NCBI GenBank assembly: GCA_013376985.1
Contig: JACABB010000016.1
Span: 36,842-100,841, forward strand
DNA: 64,000 nt
Source of the DNA: Bacteroidales bacterium
GTDB lineage: Bacteria; Bacteroidota; Bacteroidia; Bacteroidales; Tenuifilaceae
Direction: 5' to 3'
Position 1 is the first letter of the stretch, and the number at the start of each line of letters is the position of its first letter. The translations under genes and the position numbers were made by a program. The notes beneath the pieces were generated by a model that made no database searches, had not been told where the DNA came from, and saw only the letters and a program-made list of their open reading frames with translations. Positions 9,773-17,857 of this stretch are shown here, piece after piece.

Positions 9773-10987
9773 ATGAAGGATAGAAGTTTTACCAGCATGG
9801 TTGATATTGTCGCCAAGGGTTTTTATGAGGTGATGGAGGAGGGGAGATCTTTGGATCAGGTAAGTTCCCATTGGATTAAGCAAAACCCTGACTGGAATAG
9901 TTTTACCAAAGGTTTTTTTGCTGAATCGTTGATGGAAGTTGTGCGTTGGTGGAGACTTCTGGAAACATCTGTAAACATTACTCTAGGGGCAAAGTCTAAA
10001 GATTCGTATAGATTGATGGTACTTACCTGCTTTTTGGTAAAGGCAAAAGATGAGCGAGTTAATGAATTCTTTCAACCATCATTACGAGACGACATATTGA
10101 AATACAACCAGCAGATAAAAGATAATAGAGCCATTGCTGAGTCTATCCCTGATTGGCTTGATAGTTTGGCTGCGTGCGAACTAGGAGACTCATGGAGCAA
10201 TGAGATAAAAGCATTGAACTCTCTGCCCCCCATTATTTTAAGAGCAAATACACTTAAAACAACAAGAAGCGATTTGTTTAAGCGGCTTGCCGGCGAGGGG
10301 TTTCAAGTTGGTAATTTGGATTATCCCGATGCATTAATACTCAATAAACGAGCAGATATTTTTAAATCAAAAACCTTTTTCGAAGGACTTTTCGAGGTGC
10401 AGGATGCCTCGTCGCAAGGGGTTGCTCCATTCCTACAAGTTGAACCGGGGATGAGGGTTGTCGATGCCTGTGCTGGGAATGGTGGCAAAACGCTTCACAT
10501 TGCAAGTCTAATGAAGAACAAAGGGAAAATTCTGGCACTTGATAATGCTGATTGGAAGCTCGAAGAGTTGATGAAACGGGCTACCCGTGCTGGTGTTTCA
10601 ATCATAGAACCACGTCCGATTACTACTACAAAAGTTGTTAAACGCCTAAAGGATAAGGCTGATAGACTTTTGCTTGATGTTCCCTGTTCGGGGTTGGGTG
10701 TTCTGAGGAGAAATCCCGATTCAAAATGGAGGTTAAACCCAGAAAAAATTCAGGAAATTAAAGTATTACAAGCGTATATTCTCGATAAATACTCACAGAT
10801 GGTTAAATCTGGGGGCAAAATGGTTTACTCTACATGCAGCATCCTCCCATCGGAAAATCAGCAGCAGGTAAAGTCATTTCTTTCCAGAGCTGGTGGTTCG
10901 TTTGTACTTGAGGAAGAAAAATCAATCTCGCCTGCACTTAGCGGATTTGATGGTTTTTATATGGCAAGAATGATGAAAGTTAAATAG
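9773..10987 (+). CDS. RsmB-like rRNA (cytosine-C5) methyltransferase
   Basis: This 404-residue protein belongs to the NOL1/NOP2/Sun family of S-adenosylmethionine-dependent RNA m5C methyltransferases; 16S rRNA is the likely substrate. The N-terminal 140 residues are helical, as in RsmB. The SAM pocket is VVDACAGNGGKTLHIAS, the catalytic cysteine pair is C305 (DVPCSGLGVLRRNPD) and C355 (YSTCSILPSEN), and a C-terminal GFYMARM motif closes the domain. It is a single gene with its own upstream space. The exact target base cannot be read from sequence, so no symbol is given. Confidence 0.9.
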   Translation: MKDRSFTSMVDIVAKGFYEVMEEGRSLDQVSSHWIKQNPDWNSFTKGFFAESLMEVVRWWRLLETSVNITLGAKSKDSYRLMVLTCFLVKAKDERVNEFFQPSLRDDILKYNQQIKDNRAIAESIPDWLDSLAACELGDSWSNEIKALNSLPPIILRANTLKTTRSDLFKRLAGEGFQVGNLDYPDALILNKRADIFKSKTFFEGLFEVQDASSQGVAPFLQVEPGMRVVDACAGNGGKTLHIASLMKNKGKILALDNADWKLEELMKRATRAGVSIIEPRPITTTKVVKRLKDKADRLLLDVPCSGLGVLRRNPDSKWRLNPEKIQEIKVLQAYILDKYSQMVKSGGKMVYSTCSILPSENQQQVKSFLSRAGGSFVLEEEKSISPALSGFDGFYMARMMKVK

Positions 10988-11114
10988 TAAACGTGTTGCT
11001 ATTTTAGTGTGAAACCGTTTTTTGAAATTTGATATTTGTATTTTGACTTAAGATAGAGTTGTATGCAACAAAAGAAAATCATTTCGACAATCCAAACATG
11101 CTGAAATAAATCAT

Positions 11115-11122
11115 TATTTTTG
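11115..11122 (+). promoter_or_regulatory. Putative -7 promoter element (TATTTTTG) of the HEPN gene pair
   Basis: TATTTTTG fits the Bacteroidota -7 consensus TAnnTTTG and lies 22 bp before the ATG at 11145. A clear -33 TTTG box is not evident. Confidence 0.5.
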
Positions 11123-11144
11123 CATTACAATCATTATTTAAATT

Positions 11145-11615
11145 ATGGCACTGAAAGAAAGATTAGAAAAACTCAAACGGTTAAATGAACAAAATAGAGA
11201 ACCGGATTGGGAGGCATACAAAGAGATTTGGAAGAAAGCCATTCAGGATATTCAATACACAATTATGGATAATTGGTTTGTTGAATATCAAGAAAAAGGA
11301 CTTATGAGTTTTGATGTTGTCCCAACAAAACGAATCGAGCCCTACATAGGCGAATACTTAACTACAATATTAGAAATTACACTTGTTCAAAACAGATATT
11401 TAGTTCTTGAGCCTATATCGGGAGTTACTTCAGAGTATGATGGTAAATTGGAATTTTATATGCGAGGGAACATATATAAAAAAGTAAGTATTTTACGAAA
11501 AATTATTAACAAGAGTACACACGAATGGATAATTGCTAAATCTTATGATTCAAAAGACCATGTTAAACTAGATAAAACACAACTTGAAAAACTAATTGAC
11601 GAATGGTTACAATAA
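11145..11615 (+). CDS. Hypothetical protein, partner of HEPN-domain protein
   Basis: I do not recognise this 156-residue soluble, charged protein. It starts with a basic helical stretch (KERLEKLKRLNEQNRE) and continues with a mixed alpha/beta region that has no signal peptide or membrane segment. It overlaps the HEPN gene by 13 bp, so the two are almost certainly translated together. The pair sits alone between housekeeping genes (RsmB-like and MiaB), which fits an accessory toxin-antitoxin-like or defence module. That role is inferred from arrangement only. Confidence 0.65.
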   Translation: MALKERLEKLKRLNEQNREPDWEAYKEIWKKAIQDIQYTIMDNWFVEYQEKGLMSFDVVPTKRIEPYIGEYLTTILEITLVQNRYLVLEPISGVTSEYDGKLEFYMRGNIYKKVSILRKIINKSTHEWIIAKSYDSKDHVKLDKTQLEKLIDEWLQ

Positions 11616-12157
11616 ACAATGAAGATTTAAGGGACATTTTTAATTATCTTGCAACTATTGAAAATATTTTGACTAAAGAGGTACGACAGATAAATGGTAA
11701 CAAATATTATTTAGACAAAATAGTTCCAGAAAATATTATTAAAGTATATTCTCAAAAAGAAAAAACAGCCATTACATTCGCAGATAATTTAAGTAAAACA
11801 GCATATGAAAGTTCAATTGTAACAATTGTTGCAACATTTGAGCGAGTTGTTTTTGCGAAGTATAAGACTGCTTATGGAACTATAAAAAATGTAGTAAGGA
11901 ATCACTCGACAAAACCCCTAGACTATTTTAATTCAAGAGAAAACTTTGTAAATGGAAATATTGATAAACTTTCGGGTATTATTAGTTTGATTGAAGGACA
12001 TCTTTCTAATGATATATTAGAAAAATTGAAAATAATTAAGGATCACAGAAATTATATAGCTCACGGGAAAAGAGACATTGCACCACCATCTGTTGAATTC
12101 AGACTTGACGAAGTGGCAAAAATTCTTGATGATGTTATTAAGGAAATTGAATACTAA
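11603..12157 (+). CDS. HEPN-domain protein (putative RNase)
   Basis: This 184-residue helical protein resembles the RiboL-PSP/MAE-type HEPN group. The key feature is R149-x4-H154 in KDHRNYIAHGKRD near the C-terminus, the Rx4-6H motif that forms the RNase site in HEPN toxins and defence effectors. The domain covers roughly residues 60-184 and no membrane segment is seen. It overlaps the upstream 156-residue gene by 13 bp. Family knowledge suggests dimerisation and RNA cleavage; whether this one is an active toxin is not shown. Confidence 0.75.
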   Translation: MVTINNEDLRDIFNYLATIENILTKEVRQINGNKYYLDKIVPENIIKVYSQKEKTAITFADNLSKTAYESSIVTIVATFERVVFAKYKTAYGTIKNVVRNHSTKPLDYFNSRENFVNGNIDKLSGIISLIEGHLSNDILEKLKIIKDHRNYIAHGKRDIAPPSVEFRLDEVAKILDDVIKEIEY

Positions 12158-12189
12158 AAAAGAAAAAACGCATACAGCAGCTAGTCATC

Positions 12190-13668
12190 CTACTCTTCAA
12201 CAATCCTTCCCAACAACGTAGCTGGTGTACAATCCGTAATTTCTACAAACACGTAGTCACCTATCTTATAGTTTAATCTTGGAAAAACAACAACTTTGTT
12301 TTGTGATGTTCTGCCGAAGAAATCATTAGTTGATTTTTTTGATTCTCCTTCAATCAACACTTCAAAGCTTTTGCCAATCTCTCCTTTCTTACTCACTTCG
12401 GAAAGTTTTCCTTGAAGTTCAATAATCTCGGTAAGTCGCCTACTTTTTATCTCCTCTGGAACATCATCGGCTAATTTACGGGCAGCCTTAGTGTTTGGTC
12501 GCTCAGAGTATTTGAACATGAATGCAAAATCAAATTTTGCCCACTCCATAAGTGTAAGCGTTTGATCGTGATCAATCTCTGATTCGGTGCAAAAGCCTGC
12601 AATAAAATCGGTAGATATGGCACAATCGGGAATAATATTACGTATGGCCTTAATCCTATCCATGTAAAACTCTTGGGTATACCCTCTATTCATCAACTCA
12701 AGGATTCGAGTTGAACCTGATTGAACTGGCAAATGGATATGATTACAAATGTTTTCATACATGGCCATGGTATACAAAACCTCGTTGGTAAGGTCTTTGG
12801 GATGTGAGGTCGAAAATCTTACACGTAATTTGGGGCTTAACCTTGCTACCATTTCAAGTAGTTCAGGAAAATTAACGTGGCGGGTTAGAAGCCCATCCTC
12901 TTTGTTGATATATTGACCAATTATTCCATCTTCCTTCTTTATGTAATGGTCTTTTATATAATGACCAATAACGCCCTCCTCTTTCCAACTGTATGAATCA
13001 ACATTTTGACCTAATAAAGTCACCTCACGGTAACCCGCCTTGATAAGCTCTTCTACTTCTCGAAGGATTGTTTTAGGATCACGGCTTCGCTCAGCACCAC
13101 GAACGTAAGGAACCACACAGTATGAACACATGTTATTGCAACCCCTCATTATGGATACAAAAGCCGAAACCCCATTTTTATCAAGTCTAACGGGACTTAT
13201 ATCACCATAAGTTTCTTCTCTCGATAGTAAAACGTTAATTCCTTTCTGTCCTGCCTCAGCGGCTCTTAGAAGTACTGGAAGTTCGCGGTAAGCATCGGGA
13301 CCAACAACAAGGTCAACCACCTTTTGCTCCTCAATCAAACTCTCTTTTAACCTTTCGGCCATACATCCTAGCACGCCAACGAGTACAGATGGTTTCCGCT
13401 TTTTCACTTGTTTGAAAACATCTAGTCTTCCCCAAACCCTTGTTTCTGCATTCTCCCTAATGGAACATGTGTTAATTAGAATAACATCAGCACTATTAAT
13501 ATCGTTGGTTATTGCATAACCATTTGCATGAAGTATCGAGGCTATCACCTCACTATCGTTAACATTCATCTGACAGCCATAGGTTTCGATAAAAACCTTT
13601 GGTCTATCATCGTTGGGTTGATTATCAATATTATCGAATAGTGTACCCTGCTCCTCGTTGAAATCCAT
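12190..13668 (-). CDS. miaB: MiaB, tRNA-2-methylthio-N6-dimethylallyladenosine synthase
   Basis: MiaB is a radical-SAM methylthiotransferase that adds the 2-methylthio group to i6A37 of tRNA. The N-terminal MTTase cluster cysteines are C32, C68 and C102, the radical-SAM cysteines are C177, C181 and C184 (CNNMCSYC), and a C-terminal TRAM domain ends the protein. At 492 residues it is longer than usual. The excess is a Lys/Glu/Tyr-rich insert around residues 229-261, just after GQNVDSYSW, with an internally repeated K/E-x-G-V/I-I-G-H/Q-Y-I pattern. The core motifs are intact, so activity is expected. It converges with the HEPN pair. Confidence 0.95.
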   Translation of the reverse strand: MDFNEEQGTLFDNIDNQPNDDRPKVFIETYGCQMNVNDSEVIASILHANGYAITNDINSADVILINTCSIRENAETRVWGRLDVFKQVKKRKPSVLVGVLGCMAERLKESLIEEQKVVDLVVGPDAYRELPVLLRAAEAGQKGINVLLSREETYGDISPVRLDKNGVSAFVSIMRGCNNMCSYCVVPYVRGAERSRDPKTILREVEELIKAGYREVTLLGQNVDSYSWKEEGVIGHYIKDHYIKKEDGIIGQYINKEDGLLTRHVNFPELLEMVARLSPKLRVRFSTSHPKDLTNEVLYTMAMYENICNHIHLPVQSGSTRILELMNRGYTQEFYMDRIKAIRNIIPDCAISTDFIAGFCTESEIDHDQTLTLMEWAKFDFAFMFKYSERPNTKAARKLADDVPEEIKSRRLTEIIELQGKLSEVSKKGEIGKSFEVLIEGESKKSTNDFFGRTSQNKVVVFPRLNYKIGDYVFVEITDCTPATLLGRIVEE

Positions 13669-13845
13669 CGGATGTAAATTTTTACAAATTTAGCTATCTA
13701 TAACAAATAACACTTTCTATATTTCATTTTTATCGTTTTAAATATTTATAACTTGAAAAATCAATTAAATTTGGGTCATAATTTTGGAGGCTTAAAACAT
13801 TATAATAGCTAATTTAGACTGGTGTAACTTAATATTAATCAACAC

Positions 13846-14595
13846 ATGTCAGGACATAATAAATGGTCGACCATTAAGAGAAAAAAAGGAGCAATTGACT
13901 CAAAACGCTCAAAAATCTTCTCAAGGATTACAAAAGAAATTACGATTGCAGTTAAAGAGGGTGGTGCTGATCCTGAAGGAAATGCTAGACTCCGTTTGGC
14001 AATAAACAACGCTAAAGGCGCAAATATGCCAAAGGATAACATGATGCGAGCCATTCATAAAGCTGAAAAAGATCCAGATAATTTTCATGAATTAACTTTC
14101 GAGGGGTATGGCCCTGGAGGAATAGCTATTTTTCTTGAATGTTTAACCGATAATAATAACAGAACGGTTAGTGCTGTCCGTTCTGTCTTCTCAAAAAGAG
14201 GAGGGACACTTGGAACTAATGGTTCATTAGCTTTTTTATTCGAAAGACAAGGAATCTTTACCATTCTAAAGGATAAGATTAATTTGGAAGATGTGGAGCT
14301 CGATTTAATTGATGCTGGAGCAGAAAATATCGAATTAAACGATGACACCTACACGGTTTCTACAGCCATGGAGGATTTTGGGAAGATGAATAAGAAGTTG
14401 GAAGAACTAAAAATTGAGGTTGAAAACGCTTCTCTACAGAGAGTTCCAAACGATTATAAAAGCACCGATAAATCAACGGCACTTAGAGTTTTAAGGTTGA
14501 TTGATGAGTTCGAGGAGAATGAGGATGTTCAAAGTGCCTACCATAATCTAGAAATTACCGATGAGATTATGGCTGATATGGAAAGTAGCGAGTAA
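13846..14595 (+). CDS. yebC: YebC/PmpR family protein
   Basis: This is a 249-residue protein of the YebC/TACO1 family. Members have been described as DNA-binding regulators and as factors that help ribosomes translate difficult (for example proline-rich) sequences. The conserved start SGHNKWSTIKRKKGAIDSKR, the motif GNARLRLAINNAKGANMPKDN and the central FEGYGPGGIAI are all present. A short intrinsic terminator follows the stop. Identity is secure; the biological role in this organism is not settled by sequence. Confidence 0.95.
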   Translation: MSGHNKWSTIKRKKGAIDSKRSKIFSRITKEITIAVKEGGADPEGNARLRLAINNAKGANMPKDNMMRAIHKAEKDPDNFHELTFEGYGPGGIAIFLECLTDNNNRTVSAVRSVFSKRGGTLGTNGSLAFLFERQGIFTILKDKINLEDVELDLIDAGAENIELNDDTYTVSTAMEDFGKMNKKLEELKIEVENASLQRVPNDYKSTDKSTALRVLRLIDEFEENEDVQSAYHNLEITDEIMADMESSE

Positions 14596-14616
14596 TTAGA
14601 AACTTTAAATAATAGC

Positions 14617-14648
14617 AAGGTCATGTCTTTCGACTGACCTTTTTTTAT
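14617..14648 (+). terminator. Intrinsic terminator after yebC
   Basis: A stem AGGTCA...TGACCT with an inner GTC/GAC pair is followed by TTTTTTATTTTT. It lies 22 bp after the yebC stop and directly before glpK. Confidence 0.8.
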
Positions 14649-14656
14649 TTTTGACT

Positions 14657-16156
14657 ATGACAGCAGATTTTATTCTTTCGCTAGATCAAGGAACATCAAG
14701 CTCACGAGCAGTTATCTTTGATCGATTCCAGCAACCTTTGGGAATGGAACAGCTTGAATTCACTCAGCACTACCCATCTCCTGGTTGGGTGGAACACAAC
14801 CCAGAGGAAATATGGGAAACCCAGATTCGGGTTGCAAGGCATCTTCTTAAGAAATTAAAGATAAAACCCGATAGAATAGCAGCCATTGCCATTGCCAACC
14901 AACGCGAAACAACCGTGGTTTGGGATCGTGAAACAGGACGACCTATCCATAATGCCATTGTTTGGCAGGATAGACGTACCGCTGATATCTGCGAATGGCT
15001 TAGAAGTCAAGGATTAGAGGAGTACATTAAATCTACCACAGGACTGGTAATAGATTCCTACTTTTCGGGAACAAAATTAAGCTGGATTCTTAAAAATATC
15101 CCCGGAGCACTTAAACTTGCCCAGGAAGGACGATTGGCCTTTGGCACAATCGATTCGTGGTTGCTTTGGAAGCTAACGGGCGGTAAAGTACATGCAACCG
15201 ACTCAACAAACGCATCGCGAACCATGCTTTTTAATATTTCCACCCTTAAATGGGATGAAAAATTACTTAACGCATTGAATATCCCTGCAAGCGTTCTGCC
15301 CAATGTTTTGCCATCCTCTGGATTATTTGGGCATACGGCTAAAGATATTTTTGATGGTTACTCAATTCCCATTGCTGGCATTGCTGGCGATCAACAATCA
15401 GCACTTTTTGGTCAAAAATGCTTTGATGCGGGAGATGCAAAAAACACCTACGGTACAGGCTGTTTTATGCTAATGAACACGGGATCAAAACCAGTGATAT
15501 CAAACTCAGGCTTGCTCACAACCATTGCTTGGCAAATTGGAAATGAGGTGAACTATGCCCTCGAAGGAAGCGTTTTTATTGCTGGTGCAGCAATTAAATG
15601 GTTGCGTGATGGGCTAAAAATTATTAAAAGCGCCTCCGATACTGAAGATATTGCACTATCAATCACTGATAGTCAGGGAGTTTATATAGTCCCTGCCTTT
15701 ACTGGACTTGGCGCACCCTACTGGGATATGTATGCTCGGGGAGCAATTTTTGGTTTAACACAGGGAGTAACCGATAAACATTTAGTTAGAGCAACACTGG
15801 AATCATTAGCCTACCAAACTCGCGATATTATTGGATTAATGGAAATTGATTCAGGAATAAAACTCAAAAGTTTAAAGGCTGATGGAGGTGCATCTGCAAA
15901 CAACTTCCTTATGCAATTTCAATCAGATATTTTAAATGTAGATGTTGTATGCCCACCATTCCCAGAAGCAACTGCTTTTGGAGCAGCACTTCTGGCCGGA
16001 TTAGCCATTGGATTTTATCAGCAGAATGATATAAAATCAATTATACCAGGAAGCAAAAGCTACCAACCAAAAATGGGAGAACACCAAAGGGACGAACTCT
16101 ATAGGGGATGGCTTAAAGCTGCTGATAGAACGAAAAACTGGGTAAAGGAGAAGTAG
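14657..16156 (+). CDS. glpK: GlpK, glycerol kinase
   Basis: GlpK phosphorylates glycerol to sn-glycerol 3-phosphate, feeding phospholipid synthesis and glycolysis. From the ATG at 14657 it has 499 residues, the usual length of this FGGY-family kinase. Motifs seen are LSLDQGTSSSRA (ATP site), NQRETTVVWDRETGRP, and GIAGDQQSALFGQ with the downstream GTGCFMLMNTG. The frame also opens at a TTG 6 bp earlier, but that lies in the T-tract of the preceding terminator and would add only two residues, so ATG is preferred. No glycerol facilitator is adjacent. Confidence 0.95.
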   Translation: MTADFILSLDQGTSSSRAVIFDRFQQPLGMEQLEFTQHYPSPGWVEHNPEEIWETQIRVARHLLKKLKIKPDRIAAIAIANQRETTVVWDRETGRPIHNAIVWQDRRTADICEWLRSQGLEEYIKSTTGLVIDSYFSGTKLSWILKNIPGALKLAQEGRLAFGTIDSWLLWKLTGGKVHATDSTNASRTMLFNISTLKWDEKLLNALNIPASVLPNVLPSSGLFGHTAKDIFDGYSIPIAGIAGDQQSALFGQKCFDAGDAKNTYGTGCFMLMNTGSKPVISNSGLLTTIAWQIGNEVNYALEGSVFIAGAAIKWLRDGLKIIKSASDTEDIALSITDSQGVYIVPAFTGLGAPYWDMYARGAIFGLTQGVTDKHLVRATLESLAYQTRDIIGLMEIDSGIKLKSLKADGGASANNFLMQFQSDILNVDVVCPPFPEATAFGAALLAGLAIGFYQQNDIKSIIPGSKSYQPKMGEHQRDELYRGWLKAADRTKNWVKEK

Positions 16157-16502
16157 TTGTTCGCAAGTAAATAAGAAGTTAAGCGGAAGTTAGTCAGAAG
16201 TTAAGAAGAACAAGCATGATTTATTTTATCGCATTTTGCGATGATTCTAATTTACCAACACAATGAACCCTGATTTTATTTTTATGAATTCCAAATTTAC
16301 TAACGCTTTTCACGTCATTGCGAGCGTATTTTGCGAAGCAATCCCAGTGTCTTAAAATTAGAAGGGTTGGCATTGCCGAACTTGCAAGTTCGGTTGCTTC
16401 ACCTCAAAGAGCGAGGTTCGCAATGATGGGTTTGGCATTGTATGTTTAACATAACACCAGTTCCTAAGATTAATTATCTTTGACCTTTCAAATTCGAAAA
16501 TA
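16157..16502. repeat. Gene-free stretch with dispersed repeats
   Basis: The 346 bp hold no convincing gene. They contain the palindrome ATCGCATTTTGCGAT (16228-16242, also at 26937 and 55050) and a block related to the common GTCATTGCGAGCG ... TTCGCAATGA inverted repeat (about 16312-16425). A TATCTTTG promoter element at 16475-16482 serves the next gene. Confidence 0.5.
16475..16482 (+). promoter_or_regulatory. Putative -7 element TATCTTTG before the LEA-type lipoprotein gene
   Basis: The octamer matches TAnnTTTG and lies 20 bp before the ATG at 16503. Confidence 0.5.
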
Positions 16503-17048
16503 ATGAGAAGACTTACTGCTTTAATGCTGATTTTAACCACGATGCTCCTTTTGGGAGGCTGTGGAAGATTTGAGAAAATTTCCATTCATGGAATGAAAGG
16601 TGTAAAATTCAGAGGGATGAAGGATGGTAGGATACTATTAAATCTAAATCTTGAGGTTGAGAATCCCAACAATAAAAAAATCACTATCTCCAAAATTTAC
16701 CTTAAGGCTTGGATGAATAATAGGGAGTTAGGAGTTTTAAATAGCACTAAAAGCATAGTGCTGAAAGCCAAGTCTCGTGAGGAATTTCAAATTCCAGTTG
16801 AGATTGTTTTAAGAACTGCAGCCGATGTTTTTAAACTCATGAATATTAAAGACGATCTACTCAATCAATTAACCATTGAAGGGTTTATAAAAGGCCGTAT
16901 CTTTTGTATCTCAAAAAAGTTAAAAATCGAAAAGCAACCCTTTTCCAAGCTAGTGAATTCTCATAAAGGGAAACCAGAAACAACAGAAGTAAAAGACACC
17001 TTGCAAAATAGAGAAACCATTCAGCGCGATACATTAATTGTGAGATAA
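16503..17048 (+). CDS. LEA type 2 family lipoprotein
   Basis: This is a 181-residue exported lipoprotein. The N-terminus has a basic start, a hydrophobic core and a lipobox LGGC with the acylated cysteine at residue 20. The following 130 residues fit the LEA14/WHy-like beta-sandwich (LNLNLEVENPNNKKITISKI is the characteristic stretch). Such domains occur in many bacterial lipoproteins with no settled function. The C-terminal 40 residues are polar and low-complexity. A TAnnTTTG promoter element precedes it. Confidence 0.75.
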   Translation: MRRLTALMLILTTMLLLGGCGRFEKISIHGMKGVKFRGMKDGRILLNLNLEVENPNNKKITISKIYLKAWMNNRELGVLNSTKSIVLKAKSREEFQIPVEIVLRTAADVFKLMNIKDDLLNQLTIEGFIKGRIFCISKKLKIEKQPFSKLVNSHKGKPETTEVKDTLQNRETIQRDTLIVR

Positions 17049-17185
17049 GAATTATTGTGTTAGCATAATTAAAACTCAATCTTAAAATTGTAACGCATAA
17101 AAACTTCTAACTCCATTGTGGATGCTGAACATTATATTTTTTTAATAGAATATCAACAGCTATATATCAGTTTAACATCTTTTTT

Positions 17186-17193
17186 TACCTTTG
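17186..17193 (+). promoter_or_regulatory. Putative -7 element TACCTTTG
   Basis: The octamer matches TAnnTTTG exactly and lies 26 bp before the ATG at 17220. This supports that start over an upstream in-frame ATG at 17118, which would precede the promoter. Confidence 0.6.
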
Positions 17194-17219
17194 CAGTGCA
17201 TCTCAAAAAATGTTTCTTG

Positions 17220-17681
17220 ATGAGAAAATACCTCATTCCCCTAATCATTATTTGTTGTTCAATTAGCGCTGTAGGTCAGGACTACACAGCTAAAAGGGGA
17301 GACGATATTCTCGTTCAAGTCCGCCAGAATAAACCCAATCAGGGCAAGGTTACAATAAATCAGAATCCTCAAATAGAGCATGTTTTTAACCTTGATATTT
17401 TACAAGGTGCAAGACAACCTGGTATGCATGGATATCGAATTAGAATCTACTTTGATTTAGGTCAAAAATCACGCAAACAATCTGAGGACATTGTAGGGGA
17501 ATTCATGCAGAACTATCCTGGAATATCTGTTTACAGATCATATATAAGCCCTTACTACAAAGTATCGGTTGGTGATTTTCGCACACGCGACAATGCACTT
17601 AAACTGTACTACCAGTTACTTAAGGAATACCCTAAATCATTTATCGTACCCGAGTGGGTAAATTTCCCGCCACTCGAATAA
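17220..17681 (+). CDS. Exported SPOR-like domain protein
   Basis: This 153-residue protein has a signal peptide (MRKYLIPLIIICCSISAVGQ) and a C-terminal region of about 75 residues resembling a SPOR peptidoglycan-binding fold: GYRIRIYFDLGQKSRKQSED, then YKVSVGDFRTRDNALKLY. The DFRTRDNA pattern is typical of SPOR second halves. The periplasm is the expected location. The start at 17220 is chosen because the signal peptide begins there and a promoter lies just upstream. A role in envelope or division-site binding is a family-level inference. Confidence 0.75.
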   Translation: MRKYLIPLIIICCSISAVGQDYTAKRGDDILVQVRQNKPNQGKVTINQNPQIEHVFNLDILQGARQPGMHGYRIRIYFDLGQKSRKQSEDIVGEFMQNYPGISVYRSYISPYYKVSVGDFRTRDNALKLYYQLLKEYPKSFIVPEWVNFPPLE

Positions 17682-17857
17682 AGAACTAAATATGCAGAGA
17701 ATAGTAGATATTCGAAAGCTGAAAGCAACCTCAAAAAAAATCCCTACGGATACAACAGAGTTAGCTTCGGTCGAATCGAATTATCATTACTACCCTTTGA
17801 ACTATTCCATTGCAGTGATGTTTCCATTTAACCAAACGTTATCAATTACTTATAAAG

